64,000 nt of DNA, from contig JADWOT020000003.1 in assembly GCA_036345935.2 (NCBI GenBank), positions 21,222,509 through 21,286,508 on the forward strand. The letters are read 5' to 3'. Under the pieces are notes generated by a model. The model saw only the letters and a list, made by a program, of their open reading frames with translations, was not told the origin of the DNA and searched no databases. Positions 12,012 to 24,519 of this stretch are shown here, one piece after another. This DNA comes from Taenia hydatigena. Its lineage: Eukaryota; Platyhelminthes; Cestoda; Cyclophyllidea; Taeniidae. Numbering within the stretch: position 1 is the stretch's first letter; every line of letters begins with the position of its first letter. The translations under genes and the position numbers were made by a program.

Positions 12012-15000
12012 CCTACTCTATCATTCTACCTTCTTTTGCCTTCGAGAAACCCTCTGGACGCTACAGTAGCACCCTGAGAATATCCTAAAGACGGAAGGAG
12101 ATAAAATACTGGGACAAAAATGCAATTTTCGCACACCCGCAGAATCTACAATGGCATAGGACCTGAGTGACCTCTTTACCAAACCCTAAAAGCCGAAATT
12201 CAGCTTGTCTTGCGAATTTCACTCGACCGACTCTGGAATGAGTTATGGAGCTGAATTAAGCAGCCTGATAGTGATGATGATGACGCATTACCCCTTTTTA
12301 ACGGCGAATCAAAAAAGACAAGTTTAATTTTAGACGATCGACACAACCAATAGGAAAGGGTTTCCTGTGCTTTACTTTTGTGTTTATTACCCGTCCATTC
12401 AAAGAAGCATCGGTTATGCATAAAGGATGTATCAGTTACAACCGACCATCATGAATGCCAAGCTTGCGGCACCTTTCGCGTCCACTTTTGCAACACTATC
12501 TCAACTTCTTCCTGCCACAATGCCACAAGTGCACTTCTTTGTAGTAAAACCTTTACAGAAGGCAAAAAAGCGCTATATTCTAAATATTCTTATGAATCCA
12601 TTGGACATTCCAAACGTGCCGATTGGATTAGTGGAATTCGGTATCAACACCAACCGAGGCTATTCGATCAAGGGATCGAAGGTAGCGTTATCAATATACT
12701 CGTGATGTAATTCTCGACTCGCTCTTAAGTTTTGGCTTTGGTGACTGCTTCGGGTCTCATTAATTGCATCCAACGGGCTGTGTCAGTTTGTTTGGCGACG
12801 AGAGAGAAAGATATCGCCAAACCAGTCAAAAAATAAGTCTCTCGCTTCCAGACAATTGCTGCGTCGTCGATTGTGTACGAAAATTATCGCCAGAAATGCA
12901 TGGTTTTTATGTAATAACGTGCCCTGAGGTAGTACTGCGTATAAGAGCAACTCAGTTGGAAAAGAGGGCGTTCTGTTGAATTGGCTGACATGCTGAGGCT
13001 GCATGCAAGTTTAAATGAAAACATTCTGTGGAGAGCTGACCAATGGATGAGTAATTTAGTCAAGTTAATATGGGTGTGTTTGATGAATGGGCAGGGTGGT
13101 CGTTTGGAATGCTCTAAACTGATAAAATAAAAAAAAAAACAATAAAAAAGTTGGCAAGTGACTAGGTGATTAGGGCCTAATTGTGAGAATAGCTATTGTT
13201 GACAGGCGGAGGGCGGCTTAGCAAACTGATGGTGCCGAACGTTCCCACCGTCACATGGCTCTGAGTGTGGGCATTTCGGCTCATCACTTAGTGTTCACAT
13301 CTGTCAGGGGTGGTAAAGCCACACACCTAACCATGCGCGCTCGTTTATTTAACTCTACACACCTTCAAAGCCCCAAAATTGGTACTGTTATTGGCGATTC
13401 AAATTTCTTCTAAACGGGAAGTGCCATAGCGTCCTTTTCTCAGGAAAGTCGGACTATGAACCTCGCCATCAGCAAGATCATCTATTTTGTTTTTGCTGGT
13501 ATTTCAATTAATTATCTTGTTTGTGATAACCTAATGATTACTACTTTTGCGAGTGAAAAAAATATTAGTTCTGGATTCCCGTCATAGAGCGCCATTGCAA
13601 ATTTCAGGATGAGTGATTTGGAGGTCAGCGATTTTAAACCAGAAAGCGGAGATTTCCACCTTCCGTCTATAATTCAAACTCTCAAATGGTCTTTGTACAG
13701 TCCAGAAATAAGTTGTCCTTGAAATTGATGTTCCGGTTGAGTTGTGGAGTCTCCTTACAGCGTAAACATTTTCGCTTGTGTACGCAATAAACAGTGCCAA
13801 ATGGACACCAAAAGTAACAATGTTGTGTTGCATGCTGCATTATTCTAAAAATAACTTAACGACTATCTGCTAAATCACATTGAAATATTTTGAAATACAA
13901 GCTACTAATTAGAATTTATTTAGTTTTTCACTGGTAGCTAAGATTTATAAGAAGCAGGAGATGCGATACAAGCCCACTTTGAATCAACAGGCTCAGTTTT
14001 GAAGAGGCTTTAACCTAAACATTTCAAATGTAAGAAGCCAATGCAAAATTTAAAGGCTTTAAGGCTTCGTTGCTTTAAGAACGCAACTTCCTTTTAACAT
14101 AAGTACGATAGTTACAGAAAAAGGAACAATTCTAGATATTTTAATGATTGTAGGGTGCTTCTGTATTAATGAGATTTGGATGAATTTAATGGCTTCATCC
14201 TGACGAAACCAAGTGTAACTGGAACTAGCTTTCTTAATTTGAAAATAGTGCATACTTTACCAAAAGTCACCCGCAGCTTTCTAAATAATATCTCACAATT
14301 CATAATTGTTTGATATTCTCGTTGTGTTCTACTTAATGCTCAGAAAGTAGCACGATTTAGGCTGTACGCTTTAATTTCGGATTCGCTTCGCTTGGGTCTT
14401 CTGACTTTGACCTTTTGACTTTGCACTGGGGCGCGCATACCAAGTTTTGCTTTCAGTGCACAAAAGCAGATGACGAAAGTGCTACCAACAAGTTTTACAA
14501 ATGATCAGGTTGAAACAGGGATTCTTCTCATAAGGCCAAAGAAAATTTTCTAAAATTGTCGTATTCTTGCCTTCTTTTGAAGCCTTGGCAATGCCTCCCA
14601 CATCCGAGTGGCCAATAGAGCCGTGTGCAAGAATAGTGAACTGCGCCGCGCTTAAGGGCCACCACGACATCCTGGATGCGTCATCCGCCGAATACGTCGC
14701 TTAGATTGTTGTCAAACAAGGAACGTATCGTGTGGGTTGGTGAGAGTGACTCATTCCCCGGAGCTCAGGGTCCCCTCCGGTCTGCATTTGGCTAGCACGG
14801 CACACCACTATGCACTCCTTAGTGTAGCCCAACAATCGACATTTACTCCATCCGCCTTCAAAGTTAATGAGTTGCTTCTAGCCCAAGAAAGCATCGCAGA
14901 CAGACTGAGTTCGGCTGTCATTCATGCCAATTTTTAAATAGTAACAGCACACTTCAAGGCAGGCAATCCTTCCCCTGGGGCGTGACAACGGTAATTGGGC

Positions 15001-18000
15001 GACAGTCTCTCATCAGGTAGAATTTGATTACCTCAAGTTGCCATCGATATAAAATACATGCAAGTTTGCCACTTTTTGGTTGGCTTTAGTCCTTAAACCT
15101 CTACATGCGTTATCTGGGTCAAATGGAAGGCGAGTGCAATGTGCATCTATTCAGTGTATGGAGCAGTTGAGTGTCTCCAGAATGTGCTATGACGTCGATA
15201 GAGATGTCATAAACGGTGGTTTAGCACATTGGCGACCGAGTGATGAATGGACGCCGTAGAGAACAGGATGTTTAGTACAATGAGACCATCAAAGTGAACA
15301 CTCGCCCTTGTTCGCATTCAAACCTCGCTTGCCATTCTAGTCAGCTCCACAGCTAACGCACTATAAGACAGGTAATCAACCGTATGCAGATCAATTCGCC
15401 TTTTCTAATTACTGATATGACGTTTCTGTGGCCACCAAAGGATGCACATTATTGAATAATAAAAGGTCTTGCAAGCCTACACTATGCTTAAGAAAGCCTC
15501 TTTTTATCAGACTTAAAGTTTACTTCTGCTCATCTTTGAATGCACAATTGCATGAATTTGCCTACAACCCCCGACTTTAAAATGACTTTATTTTTGTGTT
15601 AGTTGATTTTCTGAACTAGTTAAGAAAAGATGGAGTGGCGAACAATTGGCACATTTAACTGCTGGATCAACTTCATAATCTTGCTCACTGTTCCGGGCGT
15701 ACTTGAGGCAACGCAACATCCGTATGCCCGTGGAGGCCGATGCGAGTATTCTTTGTTCATTGCTCAAACGGTGAGCAATTGAGTGGCGATGTCGGAGGGC
15801 CTAACGAAAGGAGAGAATGACATTAACAACGTGCTAAAGTGAACGAGTATATTCGAAGTTTTAATCCCCACAATTCAATTTTACTCATCCAACTCTGCAT
15901 GTATGATGAGTGCTCCACACCGTGTCTAGGCGCATGCGAAGGCAAGAAATTAACGCTCCAGACAAAAGAAATCATCAGCGATTTCAAGTTTTGCACAAAG
16001 AGTAAAAATCTAAATCTAGGAGGTTGATTTTCATCTGCTAACCTGTTTAGTGGACTCGATTTGTGGTAAACAAAGACATCGGCAGTTAGGTTTAGAAAAA
16101 AGCGCCACAGCCTCAGCCGTGGATCAAACTATGGACGTGTGCAAGTCCTGACGATCGGCTTGCGGCACGATCACGTACAAGTCTAGCCATGCATAACTCT
16201 ATAGGCCCTAATTAAATGTATATCTCGGGTCTAGTTTATGCAAATGAAAAACACTGGATGATGGTCAAAGACCCTTATGTGTACTTACTAAAGGGAGAGA
16301 ATTCCTCGGTTGACTAGCTATGCGAGCTGGTTGCCGTGAGAGCTATGCTTGCAGAGCAACCCCGGAATGCCAAAAAGCCTGTATTAGAGAGTTTTGGAGG
16401 TAGCGGTTCATCATGCAAGTGCACTCTTAAAGTACTCCTACTGGATACCGTCAACGCAATTCAGCCCACTTTTTCCTATTTGCATAAGGAATTTAAATAA
16501 GGTGTATTACCTTTCGACTTTATTTACTCGAACTTTAAGGCATGCGTTTAATTCAAAATCTTTTTCACATGGCAAGATTCGAGTTACTTTCTGACCTTCT
16601 TCTCACCATTCCATCCTTCCAAACGGAAATTCGGGCTTTGAGCTAAATTCTGGCAACTGAGTGTTGAAATTTATTGTAGCACCCCATTAAAAAATAAAAG
16701 CCCAATGTTTTGCATGTTGCATGAATTTGCTCATTTTTAAAATGAATTCAGAAAAAGATTGATGATTGTAATTAGTCACTCAACCCTTTGGTCTCCCTTG
16801 ATAGCAACCGAGATATGTATGACCTCCGACCCGTCTGTACGCCGACCGCAAATCGTCAGACTCATTACGACTTAGGGAAGGACCCAAGGATCACCGACCC
16901 AACTATTAGGGGGACATTTACACCTTGTACGGCAGCTTTGTTGGCGAACTGGTTGTCGATCTCCTGACCCCCGATTAGTTTAGCGGATTAACAACCGGGT
17001 CGTTGTCGTCCTGAACTTAAATAAAAAGGCTAGGTTATACAGAGATTTTCAAAGCTAATAGTTTAGATACCAAACTCATTGTAATCGCGTTATTCTCTCC
17101 AAATAGTTGTTTGCAGGAAACTCTCCGTCATTTTATGTTTTGGGGAGGATTTAAGGCGACCGGATGAGTGTGGCATAATTATAATTCTTAAATTAAAGAA
17201 AATTTGGATCAAACTATACTAAAATTTGGCTTGTAATTTACTTTTACAGCATGTTTATTTTGTTTTGAAAAGTAAGGAATGAGGAAGAAACTGATTAGGG
17301 AATGGGTGTTTGCCATTAGGGAGCGAAACGGAAATCCCAGCGATTCCGACAAATACCTCATGTCCAAATGTGGGTGTGTTGTTGCAAAATAAATAAGACA
17401 CATTCTGCTGATGCTTGCGCCTGTTGATATTACGTGTGCGAGCCAAACGAAGCTTAAAAATAAGCCACGTATTTTTAGCCACTCCTCCGCGCAGCAACGG
17501 ACGATGCGTGACCGTTGTCGTCCCCTCGGTCAGCCGCATTCAGGGCGTGTCAGGTGATTTATAACACCGTTTTTACTTTTAAAATTCGAGTTCTGTACAA
17601 AAAAATCTCTCATTATAAAATAGATAATTACTGGGATGTAAAATAAGAATTCTTCATCACTCCCTGCGCATCGTCTGTAACACTTCTGTAAGATTGAGAG
17701 AATGTCGGGCATTTCAGTCATTACCTCAAGCCCAAATCAAGGAGGCCAAGGGATCCGATTTTATAAAGATCATAGTGACAAAACCCCTTAGTCATTTGAC
17801 TTGGAGTCTTTGTTCAAAACATTGACTGTCCCGTAAACAATTTAACTGATCGTTGAACTGATTACATTTTCCAAGATTCGGAAGTAGGCTGTTGATGTCA
17901 TTCTAACACTTATTCATTGCAAAATCCCCAATCCTCACAATCTCATAGCTCCTAAGGAACAAATGAAATCAAAGTCACTATGCTCATTATAGCACCACTT

Positions 18001-19349
18001 TCCCTGTGCCACTGAACAACTATTCTTGGTAAAATCTGGGAATTCCCTCCGGGTCTATAAGGAGAAGTAGTTGGCAAATTGATTGAAAGGAAAAATCTCA
18101 GAAACCCTGTATCGTACGGTAAGTCTGTTCATTGTCTGCGGGCGAAACGAAGTATCCATGAGTGCATATTTATGTTTTTTTTTGGAAATGCAAGCTTTTT
18201 ACTAGTTAATCTGGCAAATTAAGACCTACCTTGATAGTTTGCTGAAATGTGGCACTGACGCGGACGGAAAAGTTCATGTATGTTATTATTGTCGTCATTT
18301 ATTAAATCTCAATGCGTATCGCAGCAGCTCAATTCGAGAAAAGCGCGTAGAAGAACGCCCATTTTGGAAAGAGGCACGGCTAATGGAGAGAACGGGCGTG
18401 TGTAAAATCATTCTGGGACATCACATCTTTTGGGTAGTCATTTGAACAGAGAATTTTGATCAAGAGATCATCCGTTTAATCTAAATAATTTGAAGAATCT
18501 CTTCAACACTAATTGATAGAGCTTTTTTCAATCTAATTGGGAAACATGAAACGATGAACGGCATGATTGTGACTTGAAAAGGATGTCTTGGTGGTTATCC
18601 TCTCCTTGATTCCTAAAACCTTAACTATCATAAGTTGTTTTTCGATGTTTTTTTTTTCATATACGATACTCCTGTGTTTTATTTGTGCTAATAAAAGAGA
18701 TTAGTGGGTTTAGCCTCACATCCAAAACTAGTTCCCGGCCACAGTGAGTGGATCATTCTTCAGCTCGATACCACACCCAGCAAAAGCTGTCTCACCGAAA
18801 ACCGCGACGCTGACTCCCTCGCACTTTGATGTGTCGGATGACCCTATTTTTCTCTTCATAAAACTTATAGGGAGGGATTCCATTAAATCAAATCCGAATG
18901 GCTTACTACGAAATCATCAAAAAGTATTTAATGCACTCTAGTTACCTCAACTTCAAAGCTTAAGAAGAACAACCTACATCGATAGAAAATCAAAAGACTT
19001 TTAGTCCAACGCTATTAACTCGATAGCTGTCATCAAAATGGCTGCGTTTCCTGAACCTTAAAAAAGGGTCCAGGCTATCACAACATTACAAACAAAATTC
19101 TAAATAGAAATAATATACCGACCGTTCTACTGGTATATGAAATAACTCTGAAAAGATTCTTTTAAAGTTAGAAAAGGGAGGACGTCCCTTCTTTCTGCCA
19201 TGCAAAAAAACAGCTCCAGATCCTGCTATTTTTAACATCAATAAATCGGGTCAGGAAGTCCAAACTTCCTGCAAGAAAATCGGAATTGTGATGTTTATAA
19301 TTAGCTCAGGGCAAAACGACAAGCATCCCATTCGAATGTAATCAACGAG

Positions 19350-19671
19350 CCTCTGCACTTAAAGCGGCAACGGACCAAAGCGCAGCGGACACGTGTAGAG
19401 CTCCCAGCCCACTTGCTCCAACGGCATTAGACACGGTGCCACACCTACAAAAGACCGCATAATACTGCTGCTATTTTTGGCGCCACGTGGACGAACACCT
19501 TATGCAAGCCTCAGTACGTGCGTGCTTCCCGGCCAAACGGAACACGCTGATTGTTTCTCCCTCAAGGTCGGCAGGTGGGCCAATCAGGCGGGGCAGTTGG
19601 CAGAGGAGATCTATAGCAGCGTAGATAGGTGGAAAATTTGTTTCTGCCTTGGCGACCTTCTTCGGCTGTAA
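19350..19671. promoter_or_regulatory. GC-rich island with CCAAT and GC boxes
   Basis: About 320 bp stand out as GC-richer than the surrounding AT-rich DNA. They contain CCAAT at 19580-19584 and GGCGGGGC at 19587-19594, a CACGTG-type E-box and GGCGCC. The CCAAT/GC-box pairing a few bases apart resembles a core promoter. An open frame of 64 codons crosses it (19477-19671) but resembles no family I know. The role is inferred. Confidence 0.3.
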
Positions 19672-21691
19672 ATTAGAGGATATACTGCCAGATTGTTTTC
19701 ATTTCTGCCTGTGAAGTTAATTGCATGTAGGTTTGCTAGGGGAACATCATGTAAGGTCTTGTTAATACACTCATTGGTCTTTTAAAAATCAGTCTCGTTG
19801 CGAAAACGAGCATAAGGGTCAGAGACATCAGTGGATACTGCAGTTTGAGAAATAAAATATCTTTAACTAGTCGAATGATCGATCTAATTCCTAACTCTTC
19901 GCCTACATCTCCAATGAAAAATTATCCGCTGTGTGCTATCTCCCAGCGTAGAGACAATGCTACTGGTGTAAGCCGTGTTTGACTCCCATAGTAGGCTAAT
20001 GCAAATTGCAAATATACATGCTGATAAACATTAATCCGGACATATTTGAACTGCCAAAAAACAAAACTTGAGGCTTTATAAATCCTGTTGTTCACTGCAT
20101 AATTCATTTTTCATATTCAGAGTAAGGCGCCCACATAAGTATGGTGTAAATGGAATTGGTTGCGTGGCAAGTCTGTGATTGGAAGTTCAAGACCATTGCG
20201 TCATCGAGTTGTCTCTCTGGTGCCAGGCGTTGGTATTGGCGCGCTCCATCATGTCTTTACGGTGTTACTATTTCGTTCTGTTAGACTATGGCAGAAATCA
20301 GGGCCTAATGAACGAGAAACTGGAAGATTCAAAGCTACTTACACGAAAATTACATTTTGCGGAAGAGTTATTTCCTCATCGGTCAAAAGCCCTGTCTCAT
20401 ACTGGTGGTATGAAAGAATTCTTTGATTTGTCTGTTGAAATGCCATAGGGCCGTCCATGCTATGCAATTTGTAGTCATTGAATCCATTTTTGACAGCAAT
20501 GCTGTGCACCTTCTTTTTATGGTTCCAATTTTCGCTTTCTAACTTCAGTTAAATTGGGTGTCTTTAATAACGGAATATTGGTGCATTTCTTTTCCCCCTA
20601 TTTTACAAAGAGTTGTTGCGCATTGTCATTTGCATCAGCCATGACAGAAATAAGTCTTAGAAGAACCACAAAACGAAGTTATCATGAGTACTTGAGGTCA
20701 AGTGCGAACGAGAAACGTTCAGAAGTCGCGTCACATCTGAAAGCATAAGCGATGGCCAAATTTTTTGCGCCGAAGTTTGGAGTTTATGCTTGGCCAATGG
20801 CGGTTACTCGAAACAACAAAAACGGCAGTTTTACTATGTAATGTATGCGTAGCACTAAGGGCACAACGGCTAGCATTACTAACTCACATCAACCAGATCA
20901 AACTCATCCTAGCACCTGATAAGTGCGTAAATTTGAATAGAACGCATTATTAATATCAGAACTGGTCACGATGGTCAATCTGTTTTAAGTTGAGTGACAC
21001 GCTAACACTCGGAGGGACCGTTTTCACCGACGCCTGTGCTAAATCAATCTGGTTTAATGGACACCTCTTCAATTCCCGCCCCATTTCGATCAGCACAAAA
21101 ACATGTGCTTAGCAAACTCATGACTTCATCCGGATCCGTGGTTCAAGGTCTGTGACATGTTTTTTAGTAACAAACTCAGTGGTCATTGAGATGACTTTAA
21201 AAATAGGGAGACGATTTGCTTAGTGGTGCAGATATCTTACACTGCGTAAGTTTGAATTAACTTTAGTTACTCAAAACTTGTTTATCACATAGCTTTGAGT
21301 TCCCAAAATGCAATTCATAATCATGCTTATTTTTGATAAAACTTGTGCTTTTGCAACAAAAATACGCCCAAAAATGAGAGACGAACGATTAAAGGCAGCG
21401 CCATTAAAGACAAAAATGGCGCTATATGTTGGGTTTCCCTTCCAAAGAGTAAAAAAATACATGTGGGCGGGTTTTAGCACAGTAGAATAGAGCAACTGCC
21501 CATTGGACAACACTAAGCTTGGAGTGAGCGCAGTATTTCAACTTCTTTGTTTCTATAGCCTCCTTCCATCGTGGTAAAAGGATAATAAAAGTTATCACTA
21601 GCATACAAGCAACTAAAAGAATTAGGCGTATCCACTGATGGCGTGATTCACGTGTTGAATTACTAAAACTTAAATTCGACTATGGGAGCCG

Positions 21692-21973
21692 TTAACGTAT
21701 AGAAATAAATCGAATAAACATTGGTCCAGACAAGTGTTGGTGACTCTGGGAGTTGAAAGTACGCACGCAGATGTGAAGACTGTCAACAGGCTTGCTGACT
21801 GTCGTGTCTGCAATGAGCCAACTTTGGCATGGGATGTGGTGACTCATGCCGTCTGTTTTGGGAACACGGCTTTGAGACGGTTTCTCCCTCCTTGCCCATA
21901 GACGGCTTGCGGCCTCGGCGCACACGCGCAGCTCGGCGACATCATCGATTGGGTAAATCGATACCGTCGCCAT
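21692..21973 (-). CDS. Unidentified 93-codon open frame, possible first exon
   Basis: The frame starts with ATGGCGACG at the edge of a GC-rich island and reads MATVSIYPIDDVAELRVCAE and onward to a stop. The first 45 or so residues look more protein-like (mixed, few low-complexity runs) than neighbouring frames. The second half is less convincing, so if real it may be a first exon spliced somewhere within the frame. I recognise no family and see no clear partner exon, so it may well be chance. Confidence 0.18.
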   Translation of the reverse strand: MATVSIYPIDDVAELRVCAEAASRLWARREKPSQSRVPKTDGMSHHIPCQSWLIADTTVSKPVDSLHICVRTFNSQSHQHLSGPMFIRFISIR

Positions 21974-21990
21974 TGGACCACCATGGCGAC
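21966..21990. promoter_or_regulatory. Perfect 8-bp inverted repeat GTCGCCAT/ATGGCGAC
   Basis: Two perfect 8-bp arms flank a 9-bp centre and a TATTTAAAT sequence follows immediately. Each arm contains GCCAT, the core of YY1-type sites. The left arm covers the ATG of the minus-strand open frame ending at 21973. It could be a bidirectional initiator element; this is inference from motif form. Confidence 0.3.
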
Positions 21991-24505
21991 CTATTTAAAT
22001 TTACTTTGACTGCTAAAATGTGTGTTTTGGGTCTGGATCACCCATCTAGGTGTTGTCAATGCCTTTTAAGTGCTTTGGTACATTTGGGCATTCGTGTCCC
22101 CACTTCGTGGCACTCAGGTAGCTTCAATTTTGTCTGAGAATTGCTTCCACTCGTCGGCAGCACTTTTTTAACGCCGTTATAATAAGTAAAATAACTGGAC
22201 CGATGGAAACTATTCTAGGTGGGGATAGATTTCCCTCTTGGCTTATGGTTCCACTTTGTCATTATTAAGTGTGCAACCCCAATTGCCCTAAAGATTACGA
22301 GGGGGCTCTGCCTCGTCTCTGGTATTTTTATTTTGATAACGCGTCACAAAAATGTAATGGCTATTCTACTGTCGCCTTTAGGATATCGGGGCAGTTTTGT
22401 AAAATCATAAATGGGTAGGTCGGTTGTAAACTCGATGATGCACCACGGGTGGAACGAAAATTTGACGAATATGGGGTTTGACAGGCGAAAAGTTAACCAA
22501 TGAACGTTTAAAAACGCTATTTAATAGTTAAAGCTTTAATCGAAATTGGTCCATGTAGGAGACCTAAAATGATGGTGGGCTTGAGATGGATAGGTAAGTG
22601 AGGTCCACTACACGAAGCAAGAGTGTAGAGATAGACGAAAAATCATCTTACATCCAGACTTTCTTTGCTACCGCAACTTAAATTCGCCTAAAAAACAAAG
22701 CTGATTGCGGCAAATGAGGATATATTCTTCTCGATATCTGTTTAACAGGATGGTTGGTTATGGGTAATAAGCTAAAGTCAAACCCAAAACTAATTAATTA
22801 TCGCTGCTTTTCTTGCATTTACTTCTTCCAATAAAAAAAGGATAAATTGATAAGGTGGCTATTTAAATTAGCTAATCAGACTCGTCTCATCTGATTCTGC
22901 ACGAGTTTTGCGTGACGTTGAGCCTGGGGTTTGATGCCACACACATCATCAGGCAAAATATGTCTTCTTTGTCAACAAGGAACCAAAGCATACTGACTCG
23001 TCACTCGATTCGCATCGCGAAAATGACGGCAAGCAGAACTTACTTCCCAACTGCTAAGTGTCAGTCTCACTAGAATTCATTTAAAGTTAGTGCCATTAAC
23101 CATTGCGTCACATTAATTAGGCACCTCATTACAAAATACCTGTTTCATCACTTTCAATGCCTTCGAGTTGCCTTTGTGTCGCGTTCATTAATACGTGAAG
23201 TACTTGTTTACGCATATAGAAGACAGGTAAAATCATCCACAGTAAGAACAAAATAAACGATGAGAAGGATTGATAATCGCTTGAATGGAAACAATTTGAA
23301 ACTTATCACCGGAAAAACTGCGCCAAATTTCAGCTAACGTTTTCTCGCAGTGATCTTGTTGCGTGCATGCAGATATTACGCCGTGCGCCTGGTACATTGA
23401 CCCTGCAGACTGGTTTGTAAACACCTAACCTTAAATATTCGTTATTCCATTGGCAATACAAGCAGTACCCGTGCTATAAGTGAAACCTTTTAGCCACTAA
23501 TTTGCCAGCTAATGCTGCTTTAGCAAAACCTGCTAGGGGAAGAAATGGGATGAGGGAATGACTATTTCCGTCAAACCTACCCCTGTGCAAAAGATGCGTA
23601 CAATCTTGTTAACACCATCTTAAACACCACATGTACTGATTGGCTTTTCGATATCAAAACTAGTTTCTCTAGAAACATATTGAACATGGGTTTAAGATTT
23701 TATTAGGAGTCAATGTTTTTGGTTTCGCCGCTGTTTTATGTGTTGGGAATGATGACACTGGCGGCCACAGTAAACTCAAGTATGATCACGAAAAGAGCAA
23801 ATTTTGCTTTGACATCAGCACAGCATCAAAAGAAGCTCAAGGACTAACACTAACCATTGCCAGATTCCCAAAGTAAAACTATTTACAATGATTCAGATGA
23901 TATATTGCTGCAGTACTCGATCTCCTGTTTTGAACTCAGAAAATCGCTTTGCGAAAGGGTTTGGGGCCGCCAGTTGCATTTTTGACACCGGGATGAGGCA
24001 AGGGGAATAGGGGAAACGAGGCGCATATGCATGATCCGCTGGTAAAGATGTTTAAGGGGTTACTAATGCTGAGCACTGCATCACTGTAATTTCGTTGGGG
24101 CGTTGTCGGGTTAAATAGGAAGGGGAAGTTAAAGGTGCGTCGAAAAGTAAAACAACAAGGGATATGTGTGCTTGCTTAGCTCAGTGACATGAACCAGATT
24201 ACAAATTGATGCGATTGACATCGCCCTAGTGATTCAGTGTGCATTTACAACGGATCTCGCTTACACACTCTTGTCATCTCAGCGAACCCGCACCCACAAA
24301 TGGCAGGATGGTCATGCTTCTCAACGGAAGCATTAATTACCACTGTCAAACACGCATACCGTTAAATGCTGTAGCCGTTCTGCTGCATAACTAACACTGC
24401 TTCGCATATCACAGCGATCGACAAGGGTGAGTTAGCATCCTGAGGCAGTGATTTGGATGAATATTCACCGAACATGGCGCCGTTGGCGAAAGCCCAGGCA
24501 CGACT

Positions 24506-24519
24506 GTTGCCAAGGCAAC
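24506..24519. promoter_or_regulatory. RFX X-box palindrome
   Basis: GTTGCC-AA-GGCAAC is a perfect palindromic X-box of the kind bound by RFX-family winged-helix factors. It sits about 30 bp from an AACATGGCGCCG sequence in a small GC-rich island. A second palindrome with the same half-sites lies at 55100-55113. In animals such sites usually lie near promoters of ciliary genes, but no gene is visible here. Confidence 0.4.

Noticed and set aside
12427..12705. 92-codon plus-strand open frame
   Set aside because: No recognisable motif, no splice partners, AT-rich surroundings; an overlapping frame of similar length suggests chance.
20160..20448. Overlapping 88- and 89-codon plus-strand frames
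   Set aside because: Two frames of equal length over the same DNA with no family resemblance; neither is supported.
21210..21270. tRNA-like string (TAGTGGTGCAGA ... GTTTGAATTAAC)
   Set aside because: The acceptor and anticodon stems do not pair and the T-loop is wrong; at best a decayed tRNA-derived fragment.
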